Positions 45,317 to 55,139 of a stretch of 64,000 nt of DNA are shown here, piece after piece. The notes under the pieces were generated by a model. That model ran no database searches and had not been told where the DNA came from. It worked only from the letters and a program-made list of their open reading frames with translations. Every line of letters starts with the position of its first letter. Position 1 is the stretch's first letter. Source of the stretch: Streptomyces sp. NBC_00353 (GTDB lineage: Bacteria > Actinomycetota > Actinomycetes > Streptomycetales > Streptomycetaceae); NCBI RefSeq assembly GCF_036108815.1, contig NZ_CP107985.1:8987501-9051500 (forward strand), given 5' to 3'. The translations under genes and the position numbers were made by a program.

Positions 45317-45517
45317 CCGCGTTCGAGGTTCACGCAGCTCCGGTCGGAGACTCGTCCCGAGCGTTGTCCGCCGCGAACGGATCGAGGTACGCGCTGACCA
45401 CGGTCGCACGTGCGGGCAGGACGACGATGGAATCGCCCGGCTCCGGCCGCTCAGCCATGGCGGAGAGAGCAGGTCACCCGGACCGGCCGGGCTGCCGGCA
45501 GAACTCAAGCTTCAGCC

Positions 45518-48145
45518 TCAACTCTCGCGCACCACCGTGAACCGGTGTGTGCCCTGATCGAGGCCGGAGACGGTCACGTATCCGGCCTCGGGACGCACCG
45601 CGGATGTGGTCGCCCTGCCGTTCTTCCAGAGCGTCCGGCCGCCGGAGTACACGGTGACGCGGTGGCCGTTCGTGGGCAGCGCCACGGCACCGAGCGTGCC
45701 CCGCGGAGCCCGCACGGTCAGAGTGAACGTCGCGTCCTTGCGAACCCACTCCACGCCCAACGGGCCATGTGGAGTGGGTAGTTCACCCTGTGCCCAGTTC
45801 ACCGATCCGGGATGCGGACGTACCTCCCAGCTGGCGTACCCGGGCGACGTCGGCTTCGCGCCCAGCAGTTGGTGGGTGAGCGCAGGCAGGACCCCGGTGG
45901 ACCAGCCGTGCGCCATGCTCGTGTAGGCGTCCTCGTACAGCGAGCCGTCCGGGCCGATGCCCTCCCACTGGGTGATGCCGGGGTCGTGGCTGTCCATCCA
46001 TCCGTAGGTGCGCTTGATCTGGTCGATCGCCGAGTCGGCCAGGCCGGTCTCGAAGCGTGCCACGAGCTCCGGGTAGGAAGTGAAGGCGTACACGCGCTGG
46101 GAGGCGCCTCCGAAGAGCGTGTCGTTGTCCATGAAGGCGTTGCCGTAACGGCGCTTTGTCGTTTTGTCGAGGTGAGCCAGCGCCGCGGCTGCTCGTTCGG
46201 AGTCGGCGACGCCCGAGGTGATGGCGATGGCGTTGCCGTCCTGGGCGTGCCGGACCGCGCCGGTCGCGGAGTCCAGATACGCTCCCGCGGACTCGTCCCA
46301 CAGGTGGGTGTTGATCGCCTGAGCGACCTTCTTGGCCCGCTCCTGCCATCGTTGGGCGTCCCCGGCATGGCCCAGATGGACGGCGATGCGTGCCGCGTCG
46401 CCCAAGGCCTGTACGTAGTTGGCGTTGTAGTAGGTGACCCGGCCGGTGCGGCCGAGGAACGCGTAGTCGCCGTAGCCGGCCGTTCCGTTGAGTCCCTTGC
46501 TCAGCAGCCCCGCATCGTCCGTCACGCTCGGGTACCAGGTGTCGAGCACCTTGAGCAGCTGCGGGTAGTAGCGCGCCGCATAGTCCCGGTCCCCGGTGTA
46601 GAGCAGGTAATCCCAGCTGCACGTCACCCACCACAACGGGTAGTCGAACAGAGGAAGGGTGTAGTTGTTGATCGAGGCCGGCGGGATCCATCCGTCGTCC
46701 CGCTGGTGTTCGGCGAGGTCGGCCAGCACGTTGCGGGCAGCCTCGGCCACTTCGTCGTGGGTGAGGTAGAGGGTGCGACCAGACACCGCGAGGTCGCCGA
46801 CATAGGGGTCGCGGTCCCGCTTGGGGCCGTCGTGCAGGACCAGCTTGCCGTCCAGCGAGGCGCTGAAGGCGTTGCGGGGATCCACGTCGTCCTTGCGGAA
46901 GATGTCGACGACCAGCTCGTTCGTGTAGGACGCGCCGTACCAGTAGCGGTTCAACTCCTCGTCGGAGCAGAGGAACCAGCCCCGGTAGGAGTCCGGTGTG
47001 CCGACGTATGCCGTGAAGTCGAGCGACACCGCGTCGACGGCCACAGTGCCCCAGGGCTGGGCGGCGGGTGCGTCGGACGGCAGGGCGTCCAGCGTGATCT
47101 TGAGATAGCGGAAGCCGTGCAGTCCGTCGGCGTACACCTTGTCGCCGTCCGAACCGTAGCCCTTCTTGTCCGTCCATGAGGCGCCGCCCGCCGGTACGGC
47201 GTACTGATCGGTGCCCTGCCCGGCGCCTCCCGCCTGGTCGGCGCGGGTGAAGTCGGAGCGGTCGGTGAGGTACTGCAGCGTCTCGGAGAATGCGAGGCGC
47301 ACCCCGGGGTGGTTGTCCGAGGCCCAGGCGAAGTCCACCTTCGGGTACCCGACGACGACCTTGCCGAAGTCGAGCGTCACGCTGGGGGCCACCACCGGGT
47401 CCATGGCCTCCGGCCAGACCTCGTTGATACGGGTGAACACGCCCCGGCCGAGGTCCTGGGCGGCAGTCACCGTGATCCGTACCCGAGTCGTGGAGACCGG
47501 AGTGTCGAAGCGGACGGCGCGCTGCACGGCACTGTTGCCGGTGACCGTGGCGACCGTCCGCCACGCCGAGTCCGCCCATACGGCCACAGTGAAAGCGGTC
47601 GGCACCCCGTCCGTGCTGGACACCACCGTCAGGCCCGACAGTTCTTGCTCCTCGGGCGTGGTGAGGGTCAGGCTGTCGGGGAAGTCGCGCTCGGTGTCGT
47701 CGTTCCAGAACGTGCCGAGGTCGCCGTCGACGGCATTCCTGGCCTCGTACGTGCGCGGCCGGCCGTCGTTACCGTTGTTGCCCGCGTGTGTGGAGGACGC
47801 CTCGACGGTGGTTCCCTCCGGCCAGCGGGGCGCCGCGGGCGGCTGGGCGCGACGCAGGACAGTGACTTTGCCGCCGGACGTCAGGAGGGCGTCGGGCCGC
47901 GTCACGTCACCGTCCGACCGGACGATCCGTACCGGCCGCACCATGCGCCCGGTCGGTCCCTGTACATAGCGGTGCCAGGACCCGGCCGCGGGCAGGCGGC
48001 CGGACACGGTGGGCCCTGCGGCCGCTGCCGGGCCGGCCGCCGTCAGTGGCAGCCCGGCGGCCGCGGCCAGCACCGCACCGCCGAAGCCCACTTCGAGCAC
48101 CGTTCGCCGATTCGGCCCCGATGTTGTCTTCACTTCATCCGTCAT
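45518..48145 (-). CDS. Tat-exported GH78-like glycoside hydrolase (rhamnosidase-type)
   Basis: 875 aa. NRRTVLEVGFGGAVLAAAAG is a twin-arginine signal. Residues ~110-240 form a discoidin-like beta sandwich (..TFWNDDTERDFPDSLTLTTP.., ..TRVRITVTAAQD..). The (alpha/alpha)6 barrel follows (..YGASYTNELVVDIFRKDDVDPRN.., ..WWVTCSWDYLLYTGD..), and the C-terminal beta domain ends ..GTHRFTVVRES. The barrel resembles GH78 alpha-L-rhamnosidases, but the usual DERLGWTGD acid motif is not present in that form, so specificity is uncertain. GGAGG precedes ATG. It lies directly downstream of a clear GH78 gene (82 bp) and is probably co-transcribed. Confidence 0.75.
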   Translation of the reverse strand: MTDEVKTTSGPNRRTVLEVGFGGAVLAAAAGLPLTAAGPAAAAGPTVSGRLPAAGSWHRYVQGPTGRMVRPVRIVRSDGDVTRPDALLTSGGKVTVLRRAQPPAAPRWPEGTTVEASSTHAGNNGNDGRPRTYEARNAVDGDLGTFWNDDTERDFPDSLTLTTPEEQELSGLTVVSSTDGVPTAFTVAVWADSAWRTVATVTGNSAVQRAVRFDTPVSTTRVRITVTAAQDLGRGVFTRINEVWPEAMDPVVAPSVTLDFGKVVVGYPKVDFAWASDNHPGVRLAFSETLQYLTDRSDFTRADQAGGAGQGTDQYAVPAGGASWTDKKGYGSDGDKVYADGLHGFRYLKITLDALPSDAPAAQPWGTVAVDAVSLDFTAYVGTPDSYRGWFLCSDEELNRYWYGASYTNELVVDIFRKDDVDPRNAFSASLDGKLVLHDGPKRDRDPYVGDLAVSGRTLYLTHDEVAEAARNVLADLAEHQRDDGWIPPASINNYTLPLFDYPLWWVTCSWDYLLYTGDRDYAARYYPQLLKVLDTWYPSVTDDAGLLSKGLNGTAGYGDYAFLGRTGRVTYYNANYVQALGDAARIAVHLGHAGDAQRWQERAKKVAQAINTHLWDESAGAYLDSATGAVRHAQDGNAIAITSGVADSERAAAALAHLDKTTKRRYGNAFMDNDTLFGGASQRVYAFTSYPELVARFETGLADSAIDQIKRTYGWMDSHDPGITQWEGIGPDGSLYEDAYTSMAHGWSTGVLPALTHQLLGAKPTSPGYASWEVRPHPGSVNWAQGELPTPHGPLGVEWVRKDATFTLTVRAPRGTLGAVALPTNGHRVTVYSGGRTLWKNGRATTSAVRPEAGYVTVSGLDQGTHRFTVVRES

Positions 48146-48227
48146 GCTGGCGTGCCTCCATCTGCGCGCACCGTCCATGCGCGGGTGATTCGATGTGGAT
48201 CGGGCGTCACCGGAACGTCGTTACGGC

Positions 48228-51200
48228 TCAGCTGGAGAATCGGTGCGTGCCGGAGCCCGCGGCGAAGACGGCGCAGCCGTCCTCCATCCGGATGAACTCC
48301 GAGGTGCCATGGGTGACTTGGGCAGCATCGGCGGCGGGGATCCATACCTCGGCGGTGGTGTTGGCGGGCACCGTGAGGGCGAGGCGGAATCCGTCTTCGT
48401 CCACTTTCCAGCGGGTGGTGACAGGGCCGCGGACGGAGTCGTAGCGTCCCTCCGCCTCGGTTACGCCACCGCCCGGGCGGGGCCGGACAAGAATCTTCCG
48501 GAAACCCGGTGCGGCCGGTGCGATACCCGCGATGTTCGCGTACATCCACTCGCCCACGGAACCGTACGCGTAGTGGTTGAAGGAATTCATTCCGGCGTCC
48601 TGGAAGCTGCCGTCGGGCTTGATGGAGTCCCAGCGCTCCCACATCGTCGTCGCGCCCTTGTCGATCTGGTAACCCCAGCTGGGGAAGGACCGCTGGACGA
48701 GCAGCCGGTAGGCGACATCGGTATGACCCGTCGAGGTGAGCACGGGCAACAGGCGAGGGGTGCCGAGGAATCCGGTCGAGAGATGCCAGTCCTTGGCCTT
48801 GATGAGTTCGACGAGTCGGTCGGCCGCGGGTCCCCGGTCGGCTTCTGCCAGCAGGTCCATGGACAAGGCCAGCACATACGCGGTCTGCGTATCGCCCTTC
48901 ACCCTGCCGCCGCTCGAGACGTACGCCGCGCGGAAGGCGTCACGGACGCTTGCGAAGAGTGCGGTATACGGTGCCGGGTCCTTTCCGAGGGCCCGAGCGG
49001 CCCGGGCGACGAGGTCGGCGGCATGGGCGAAGTACGCGGTGCCGATGACGTCCTTCGGGGTCTCGTCCTGGATGTTGAGCCAGTCGCCGTAGCCCTCGGC
49101 CGGCCGCAGGAAGCCGCTGCTGTGCTTCTCCAGGTACTCGAGCCACTTCAGCATCGAGGGCCAGGACTGATCGAGGACCCGGGTGTCGCCGTACGCCTGG
49201 TACAGCGCCCAGGGCACGGTCACCCCGGCATCGCCCCAGCCCGCCACACCCTTGCCGACCGTGCCGACGAAGGGAGCCACATCGGTGAACGCGCCGTCGT
49301 CCGACTGACCGTCACGCAGGTCGACGAGCCATTTGGTGAGGAAGCGCCCCGACTCCATGTTGTACGCGGCCGTCGGCGCGAAGACATTGATGTCGCCGGT
49401 CCAGCCGAGCCGCTCGTCGCGCGCCGGGGTGTCGGTGGGTATGGAGACGAAGTTGCCGCGCTGCCCCCAAGTGATGTTGCTGTGCAGCTGGTTGAGCATC
49501 GGAACGTTCGTCGAGAAGTCCATGGTGAAGGGTGCATCGGTGTGGATGACCCGCCCCACCACGGCGTTCAGCGGTGGCTTGCCCGGATAACCCGTCACCT
49601 CGACGTAGCGGAAGCCGTGGAAGGTGAAGCGAGGCTCGTACGTCTCCTTTCCGCCACCCTTGAGGGTGTACGTGTCGGTGGCGCGGGCGGAGCGCAGGTT
49701 GGTGGTGTAGATCGTGCCGTCCGGGTTGAGGACCTCCGCGTGGCGCAGCCGCACGGCCGTCCCCGCCTTGCCCGAGACGGTGAGGCGGACCGCGCCGACC
49801 ATGTTCTGGCCGAGGTCGTAGACGAAGACACCGGGCTTCGGCTCGGTCATCTTCCTGGCGGGCAGCGTGCGCTCCACGCGCGTGGGGCCGCCGGCTTCGG
49901 CCACGAGAGCGGCGCTCACCTTGTCGACGGCGTCGGCCGCCACCCAGGCGGAGTCGTCGAATCCGGGGTGTGTCCAGCCCTCGGTCTCCAGGCGGGCGTC
50001 GTACTCCTCGCCCGACATGATGTCGGCGCTCGTGACGGGACCGATCGCGGCCTGCCAGTCGGTGCCGGAGAGCACACGCTCGGTCGAGCCGTCGGCGTAG
50101 GTGACCTCCAACTGGGCGAGGAACGCCGGTCGTTCGCCGTACTGGTGCGGGCCGAACATGCCGACATTGCCCGCGTACCAGCCGGTGGCGACGGTCACGC
50201 CGAGGGCGTTGGCCCCGGCCCGGACCAGTTTCGTCACGTCGTACGTCTGGTACTGGACCCGCTTGCGGTAGTCCGTCCAGCCGGGCGCGAGCCGGTCCTC
50301 GCCGACCCGCTCGCCGTTGAGATGAGCCTCGTACAGGCCCAGAGCTGTGGAGTACAGCCGCGCCCGGGCGACGGAAGAGCGCTTCAGACGGAACTCATGG
50401 CGCAGCTGAACGGCGGGCGATGAGGACGGTGTCACCTTTCCCCACGGGCCCGAACCCCACTTCGCGAGCGCTTTCGCCTGCTGCCAGGAGGTGTCGTCGA
50501 AAGCGGCGGAACGCCAGTCCCCGGCCGGCTCTTCATCGACGGCCTTCCAGTCGGCTCCGGTGACGAGGGCGTGCACCCCGTCTGCGGTGGTCAGCTCGAG
50601 GAGTCCGAGCAGACCGGCGGGCGAGGCCGTGGCGTTGGTGGCGGATACGGCGATCATCGAGGCGCCGGTCTGCAGGTGGGCGGTCACGTCGACGAGAACG
50701 GGGCGGCGCCAGTTCTCCGCCGGCCCATCCGCTTCGGCGTGCGCGACCTGCGTCCCGTTCACGTACGCGGTGTAGCCGTCGTCGGCGGTCATGACCAGGC
50801 GTGCACGGGTCACCCCTGCGGGGATGTCGACACGGCCGCGGAAGAAGCGGGTCCCCGCGGGAGCTCCGGCGGCCGGGTCGCCCTCCGGGAACCAGATCCA
50901 CGAGGCGTCGTCCAGCGCGGGGGCGCCGATGAGCTCGGCGGGCGCGCCGATCCACTGCGCGGACCAGTCGGACCGGGCCGTCAGACCGGTCTCCCACCAG
51001 GACGGCTCGCTCCATGCGGAGGCTTTGCCCGCGGCGTCCCAGACACGCACCGACCAGTAGTAGCGGGTACGTGACGTGAGTGCGGGTCCCGCGTACGGCA
51101 CCAGTACGGAATCCGGGGACATGACCTTGCCGCTGTCCCACACGTCGGGCTTCGCGAGGCGTCCCGGGGAGCCGGCGACGCGTATCTGATAGGCGGTCTG

Positions 51201-51461
51201 CGCCTGGCCCGGCCTGTCGGAGGCCAGAGGCCAGCTCAGCCTGGGTTGTGGCACGTCAAGTCCGAGCGGGTGGCTCACGTACTCGACGGTCGGTCCGTTG
51301 ACGCGTACGCCCTGCGTCACTTCTGTTCCTCCGGCGGCGGCCCCAGGGACTTGAGTTGCCTGCGCGGCGGCGCTCGGTGCGGCGGAGGCGATGGCCGTCC
51401 CCAGGGCTGCCGTGGCGGTCGTGCTGAGCAGTCGTCTTCTGCTGATCACGGTCGGCTCCAT
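48228..51461 (-). CDS. Tat-exported GH78 alpha-L-rhamnosidase
   Basis: 1077 aa. Signal SRRRLLSTTATAALGTA is twin-arginine type. Domain order is that of bacterial GH78: Ig-like N-terminal domain (..PLGLDVPQPRLSWPL.., ~55-160), an inserted PA14/beta-sandwich-like domain (~180-310), Bac_rhamnosid_N (..ARARLYSTALGLYEAHLNG..), then the (alpha/alpha)6 catalytic barrel with DTPARDERLGWTGD, holding the expected acid, and ..TTMWERWDS.., and a C-terminal beta domain. It removes terminal L-rhamnose from plant glycans or glycosides. A LacI-type dyad lies upstream (51615-51626). Confidence 0.92.
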   Translation of the reverse strand: MEPTVISRRRLLSTTATAALGTAIASAAPSAAAQATQVPGAAAGGTEVTQGVRVNGPTVEYVSHPLGLDVPQPRLSWPLASDRPGQAQTAYQIRVAGSPGRLAKPDVWDSGKVMSPDSVLVPYAGPALTSRTRYYWSVRVWDAAGKASAWSEPSWWETGLTARSDWSAQWIGAPAELIGAPALDDASWIWFPEGDPAAGAPAGTRFFRGRVDIPAGVTRARLVMTADDGYTAYVNGTQVAHAEADGPAENWRRPVLVDVTAHLQTGASMIAVSATNATASPAGLLGLLELTTADGVHALVTGADWKAVDEEPAGDWRSAAFDDTSWQQAKALAKWGSGPWGKVTPSSSPAVQLRHEFRLKRSSVARARLYSTALGLYEAHLNGERVGEDRLAPGWTDYRKRVQYQTYDVTKLVRAGANALGVTVATGWYAGNVGMFGPHQYGERPAFLAQLEVTYADGSTERVLSGTDWQAAIGPVTSADIMSGEEYDARLETEGWTHPGFDDSAWVAADAVDKVSAALVAEAGGPTRVERTLPARKMTEPKPGVFVYDLGQNMVGAVRLTVSGKAGTAVRLRHAEVLNPDGTIYTTNLRSARATDTYTLKGGGKETYEPRFTFHGFRYVEVTGYPGKPPLNAVVGRVIHTDAPFTMDFSTNVPMLNQLHSNITWGQRGNFVSIPTDTPARDERLGWTGDINVFAPTAAYNMESGRFLTKWLVDLRDGQSDDGAFTDVAPFVGTVGKGVAGWGDAGVTVPWALYQAYGDTRVLDQSWPSMLKWLEYLEKHSSGFLRPAEGYGDWLNIQDETPKDVIGTAYFAHAADLVARAARALGKDPAPYTALFASVRDAFRAAYVSSGGRVKGDTQTAYVLALSMDLLAEADRGPAADRLVELIKAKDWHLSTGFLGTPRLLPVLTSTGHTDVAYRLLVQRSFPSWGYQIDKGATTMWERWDSIKPDGSFQDAGMNSFNHYAYGSVGEWMYANIAGIAPAAPGFRKILVRPRPGGGVTEAEGRYDSVRGPVTTRWKVDEDGFRLALTVPANTTAEVWIPAADAAQVTHGTSEFIRMEDGCAVFAAGSGTHRFSS

Positions 51462-52025
51462 ACGACTCGATGATGAATCGTTTCAGGCATGGAAACTAGA
51501 GTGGGTGAAGTGACCTGTCAAGGGTTTGGGCGTGGCTGCAAAGGGTTCAAAGATTTGCAAGTCCGCGCCATTGACGCAGTTCGTGGTGCGAGGCTAGGTT
51601 CAGTGCAATCTACTTGAAACCTTTCACCGTAGACCCTTTCCTGACCCGTCCTCTCGGAGCCGATCAGTGCTGTTCCATGGAACGGCAGAGGTCTTCACGC
51701 ATGCCTTGGTCGTAGGGTTCGCCAACATATTCGCCGCGTGAGCGGTGGGTGGTGAGGGGCACGTGAGACCGGGCAGCGGATGCCTTGCGCGCGGGCCGCG
51801 GGGAACTTCCGGAGGCTACGCATCTCTTGGCGCCGGCAGCGGTCACGGCTGCCGGTTGCGCGTTTCCGACTCGCACACGAGCGGGCCGACTTCACCGTCC
51901 GCAGGCCCTGGGTGTGCGTCCCCAGTGACCCGTCTCAGTGAACGTGCACCTGCGTGAGGCCGTGATCTGCGGTCATTCGGACCGAGCGACACATAGGGTG
52001 AGCTCGTGGCAGTAAGGTTCAAGCT
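51462..52025. other. Divergent promoter region of GH78 and PPOX genes
   Basis: 564 bp, AT-richer near 51480-51640. It carries the dyads listed at 51480-51626; no gene is supported. Confidence 0.4.
51480..51626 (-). promoter_or_regulatory. LacI/GntR-like dyads upstream of the GH78 operon
   Basis: TGAAA-CC-TTTCA (51615-51626) is a compact dyad of LacI-operator type. GTTTC (51480-51484) and GAAAC (51492-51496) form a second one about 20 bp from the GH78 start. Sugar-responsive control is inferred. The regulator is not in the immediate neighbourhood. Confidence 0.4.
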
Positions 52026-52451
52026 ATGAGCGGTTTGCCGCGTGAACTGCGAGAGTTGATCGCGTCCGGGCCCATGGTTCACCTGAGCACGATCAACCCC
52101 GACGGAAGCCCGCAGGTGACCGTCATCTGGATCGGGCTGGACGGCGATGATCTCGTCAGTGGTCACATGTCGCACCATGTGAAGCTGCGCAACATCGAGC
52201 ACGACCCACGGGTCGTATTGTCCTTCGACGCACCGCGGGTGCCCGGTGTCTTCCTGAACGAGTACGCCGTGTTGCGGGCGCGGGCCGAAGTTCAGCCGCG
52301 CGACGACGCATGGGATTTGCTCAACCGCTTGGCGAAGGTCTACATGTCCCATGACGCCGAATTCCCGGCGCCGAGGGGCCCCGGCTATGTCGTGCGCTAC
52401 TCCGTCGAGCGCATCGGCGGCGTCGGTCCGTGGACGTCCACCTCCCGCTGA
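52026..52451 (+). CDS. PPOX-class F420/FMN-dependent family protein
   Basis: 141 aa split-barrel protein: ..MVHLSTINPDGSPQVTVIWIGLDGDDLVSGHM.. (in part), ..LRNIEHDPRVVLSFDAP.. and ..GYVVRYSVERIGGVGPW. This matches the TIGR03618-type F420-dependent branch common in actinobacteria. Probably a cytosolic reductase of a small organic substrate. Single ATG start at 52026; ribosome binding site not obvious. Confidence 0.85.
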   Translation: MSGLPRELRELIASGPMVHLSTINPDGSPQVTVIWIGLDGDDLVSGHMSHHVKLRNIEHDPRVVLSFDAPRVPGVFLNEYAVLRARAEVQPRDDAWDLLNRLAKVYMSHDAEFPAPRGPGYVVRYSVERIGGVGPWTSTSR

Positions 52452-52562
52452 GTTGCGGGCAAACGCCATACGCATGGATCGCCACTCTCGGTTACGGGTG
52501 GTTGGTCGAGCTCCCCAGGTCTACGGTTGAAGAGGGTGCGATGTGAGCGGAGGCGATGCGTC

Positions 52563-53264
52563 GTGGCTGCAACCAAAAGAATTCTGGTCATTGTCACCAA
52601 TGTCGATGAATACAAGAAATCCGGCATGAGGACGGGACTTTGGCTGGGCGAGTTGACCCACTTCTGGGACGTGGCCGAGCCCAGCGGATTCTCGATGGAT
52701 ATCGCAAGCCCGTCCGGAGGGAAGGTCCCCATCGACCCGGAGAGCCTGTCGCATGAGGTGCTGGCGGAGCTGAACACCGGGAAGCGGTATGAGAACAGAA
52801 GGTTCATGGATCTCCTCGAGGACACCAAGAAGATCTCAGAGGTGAACGTCGAAGACTACGACGCGATTTACCTCACCGGTGGCCATGGAGTCATGTTCGA
52901 CTTTCCGCAGAGTCAGGATCTCGAAAGCCTGATGGCCAAGTTCTACGAGACAGGTCGAGTCGTGTCGACGGTTTGCCACGGGGCAACCGGGTTGCTGAAT
53001 GTGACCCTGAGCGACGGGCAGCCCCTGGTCAGGGGAAAGAGCGTCACCGGGTTCTCCTGGCCCGAAGAGGAACTGGCGAACAGGGCGCAGGCGGTTCCCT
53101 ACAACCTGCAGGAAGAGCTGAAGAAACTCGGCGCCAAGTACAGTACGGCCGATGAGCCGTTCGAAACCTACGTCGTCGAAGAAGGACGGCTGATAACCGG
53201 TCAGAACCCGGGTAGTGCCAGAGCTGTCGCCGAAGCCGTTGTCCGGCAGTTGACTGCAGCATGA
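52563..53264 (+). CDS. DJ-1/PfpI superfamily protein (Hsp31-like glyoxalase III type)
   Basis: 233 aa. The flavodoxin-like core has ..RILVIVTNVDEYKKSG.., the nucleophile Cys138 in VSTVCHGATGLLN and the preceding ..YDAIYLTGGHGVMFDFP with the conserved Glu/Asp neighbourhood. The ..KSVTGFSWPEEEL.. segment is specific to the Hsp31-like branch, which detoxifies methylglyoxal without a cofactor and acts as a chaperone. GGAGG 9 nt before GTG 52563 supports this start. The gene is less GC-biased than its neighbours (runs such as ACCAAAAGAATT), hinting at transfer. Confidence 0.87.
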   Translation: MAATKRILVIVTNVDEYKKSGMRTGLWLGELTHFWDVAEPSGFSMDIASPSGGKVPIDPESLSHEVLAELNTGKRYENRRFMDLLEDTKKISEVNVEDYDAIYLTGGHGVMFDFPQSQDLESLMAKFYETGRVVSTVCHGATGLLNVTLSDGQPLVRGKSVTGFSWPEEELANRAQAVPYNLQEELKKLGAKYSTADEPFETYVVEEGRLITGQNPGSARAVAEAVVRQLTAA

Positions 53265-53416
53265 CGCAAAGGGGAGTGGGGACCGGCTCATCGAACCCAG
53301 CGGATGAACCGTTGATCAACTCGATCTGCACGTAGTAGATTCGGCCCGGAGACGCGAATCTGTGGGGACGTACGCGCCGTACCGGACCTGCTGAGACGAC
53401 GCGCTCAGGAGAGGTC

Positions 53417-54298
53417 ATGGGCGGAAGCGAAACGCAGGTCGATTTTGTGTCGGAGGCGCCCGAGCCTCGCCTGCCGGCCGTCAACTGGATCCACGGATCC
53501 CCGTCGGCGAAACACAACACGGACCCCGATATCCAGGTCCACGCGTACGACGAGCACACGTTCATCCTGCGCCAGAACATGGCGATCAACTACGAGGCGC
53601 CGTTCCTGTTCCTGATCTTCGGCAACACTCGAGCTGTACTCATCGATACCGGAGCCACCGAGTCCGCCCAGTTCTTTCCGCTGCGCCGGGTTGTCGACGA
53701 CCTGGTCGGGCGGTGGTTGGCCGAGCATCCCCGGGACGGCTACACGCTGCTCGTCCTGCACACCCACGGCCACGGCGACCACATCGCGGCCGACGCACAG
53801 TTCACCGACCGTCCCCACACCACGGTCGTGCAGGCGGATCGGAGCAGTGCCTGGGGCTACTTCGGTTTCACTGACAACCCGGACCGGGTGGCCCGGGTCG
53901 ACCTCGGCGGCCGAGTGCTGGAGTGTCTCGCCACCCCCGGCCACCATGAGGCGGCCATCACCTACTACGACCCGCACACCGGATTCCTGCTCACCGGCGA
54001 CACGGTGTACCCGGGGCGGCTGTATGTCGAGGACTGGGGCGCCTTCGGAAGAACTGTCGACCGCTTGATCGCGTTCGCTGACACCCGACCCGTCACCCAC
54101 ATCCTCGGCTGCCACATCGAGATGACCAACGAGCCCGGTGTGGACTACCCGGTGCTGACCACGTATCAGCCCGATGAGCCACCGATGCAGATGACCATCA
54201 GCCAACTGCGCAGCATTCGCGAAGCGATGGACGAGATCGGCGGCCGACCCGGACGGCACGCTTTCCCCGGCTTCATCATCTGCAACGGAGACGCGTGA
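53417..54298 (+). CDS. Metallo-beta-lactamase-fold hydrolase
   Basis: 293 aa. The metal motif HTHGHGDH (His117, His119, Asp121, His122) is followed by ..CLATPGHHEAAITYYD.. (metal His), LTGDTVYPG (bridging Asp) and the final His in ILGCHIEMT. The fold serves glyoxalase II, lactonases and many others; nothing selects one. GGAGAGG 4 nt upstream of ATG. It follows the DJ-1-like gene by 152 bp, so a joint role in aldehyde/thioester detoxification is possible but inferred. Confidence 0.87.
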   Translation: MGGSETQVDFVSEAPEPRLPAVNWIHGSPSAKHNTDPDIQVHAYDEHTFILRQNMAINYEAPFLFLIFGNTRAVLIDTGATESAQFFPLRRVVDDLVGRWLAEHPRDGYTLLVLHTHGHGDHIAADAQFTDRPHTTVVQADRSSAWGYFGFTDNPDRVARVDLGGRVLECLATPGHHEAAITYYDPHTGFLLTGDTVYPGRLYVEDWGAFGRTVDRLIAFADTRPVTHILGCHIEMTNEPGVDYPVLTTYQPDEPPMQMTISQLRSIREAMDEIGGRPGRHAFPGFIICNGDA

Positions 54299-54588
54299 GC
54301 AGTCGCGGAATCCGGGCGCTTCAGGTCACCGCCTCCCTTGGCGGATAACCGGCAATCCACCGTTCGAGGTGCATTCTCTGGGCGGGACCGTGGCCGAGTC
54401 CACCGTCGGCCGACGATGACGACCGTCCGCCTGTACAGCGGAGACATGGGACCACCCTCCGAGATCCAGGTCAGGTCTCTCCTGCCGCGGTGCGCCACGG
54501 GAGACGCACGTCACATGCGGTCCTGTCACGTCCGGCCGAGCTGTTCCGTCAGGAATGCGTAGGCACCGACAACGGCAAGGAGGGCACC

Positions 54589-55062
54589 ATGGATGCTCGT
54601 TTGAACCTCTTCGGCAACCCGGTCGCAACCAAGTTCCTGGGGCACGTCGTCTCGGCGGGCAAGGCGGTCTCGGGCTCGACGCTGCCGGCCGCGACTCAGG
54701 AACTGGTGAAGATCCGCGCCAGCCAGATCAATGGCTGCGGCTTCTGCACCGACATGCACACCAAGGACGCCGCACATGCCGGGGAGACCTCGACGCGTCT
54801 CAACCTGGTCGCGGCCTGGCGCGAGGCCACGGTGTTCAGCGATGCCGAGCGCGCTGCCCTGGAGCTGGCGGAGCAGGGCACCCGCATCGCCGACGCGGCC
54901 GGTGGTGTCACGGACGAGGCCTGGGCGAACGCCGCCAAGCACTACGACGAGGATCAGCTCGCCGCCCTGGTGTCTCTCATCGCCCTGATCAACGCGTTCA
55001 ACCGCGTGAACGTCATCGTCCGGCAGCCCGCCGGCGACTACCAGCCCGGCCAGTTCGGATAG
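54589..55062 (+). CDS. Carboxymuconolactone decarboxylase/AhpD-like alkylhydroperoxidase
   Basis: 157 aa, all-helical. The AhpD-type active site is Cys50-x-x-Cys53 in NGCGFCTDMHTKDA with the proton-relay His in DMHT. It matches actinobacterial alkylhydroperoxidases of the CMD family (typical length 145-160). Such proteins reduce organic peroxides with thiols. AAGGAGG 6 nt before ATG 54589. It lies close after the DJ-1/MBL pair. Confidence 0.9.
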   Translation: MDARLNLFGNPVATKFLGHVVSAGKAVSGSTLPAATQELVKIRASQINGCGFCTDMHTKDAAHAGETSTRLNLVAAWREATVFSDAERAALELAEQGTRIADAAGGVTDEAWANAAKHYDEDQLAALVSLIALINAFNRVNVIVRQPAGDYQPGQFG

Positions 55063-55139
55063 GCAGGATTTCCTGGCCGGGACCGCCGGTGCCCTGCACC
55101 TGCATCGGCACACACCCCGGGTGCCCCTCGTGGGGGCCC

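Noticed and set aside
45812..47179. A 455-codon plus-strand frame opposite the second rhamnosidase-like gene
   Set aside because: Compositionally a shadow frame (VGV/RRL-rich), no homology-like blocks.
48195..50423. A 742-codon plus-strand open frame opposite the GH78 gene
   Set aside because: Antisense shadow of a gene with a clear Tat signal and GH78 motifs; no ribosome binding site or domain.
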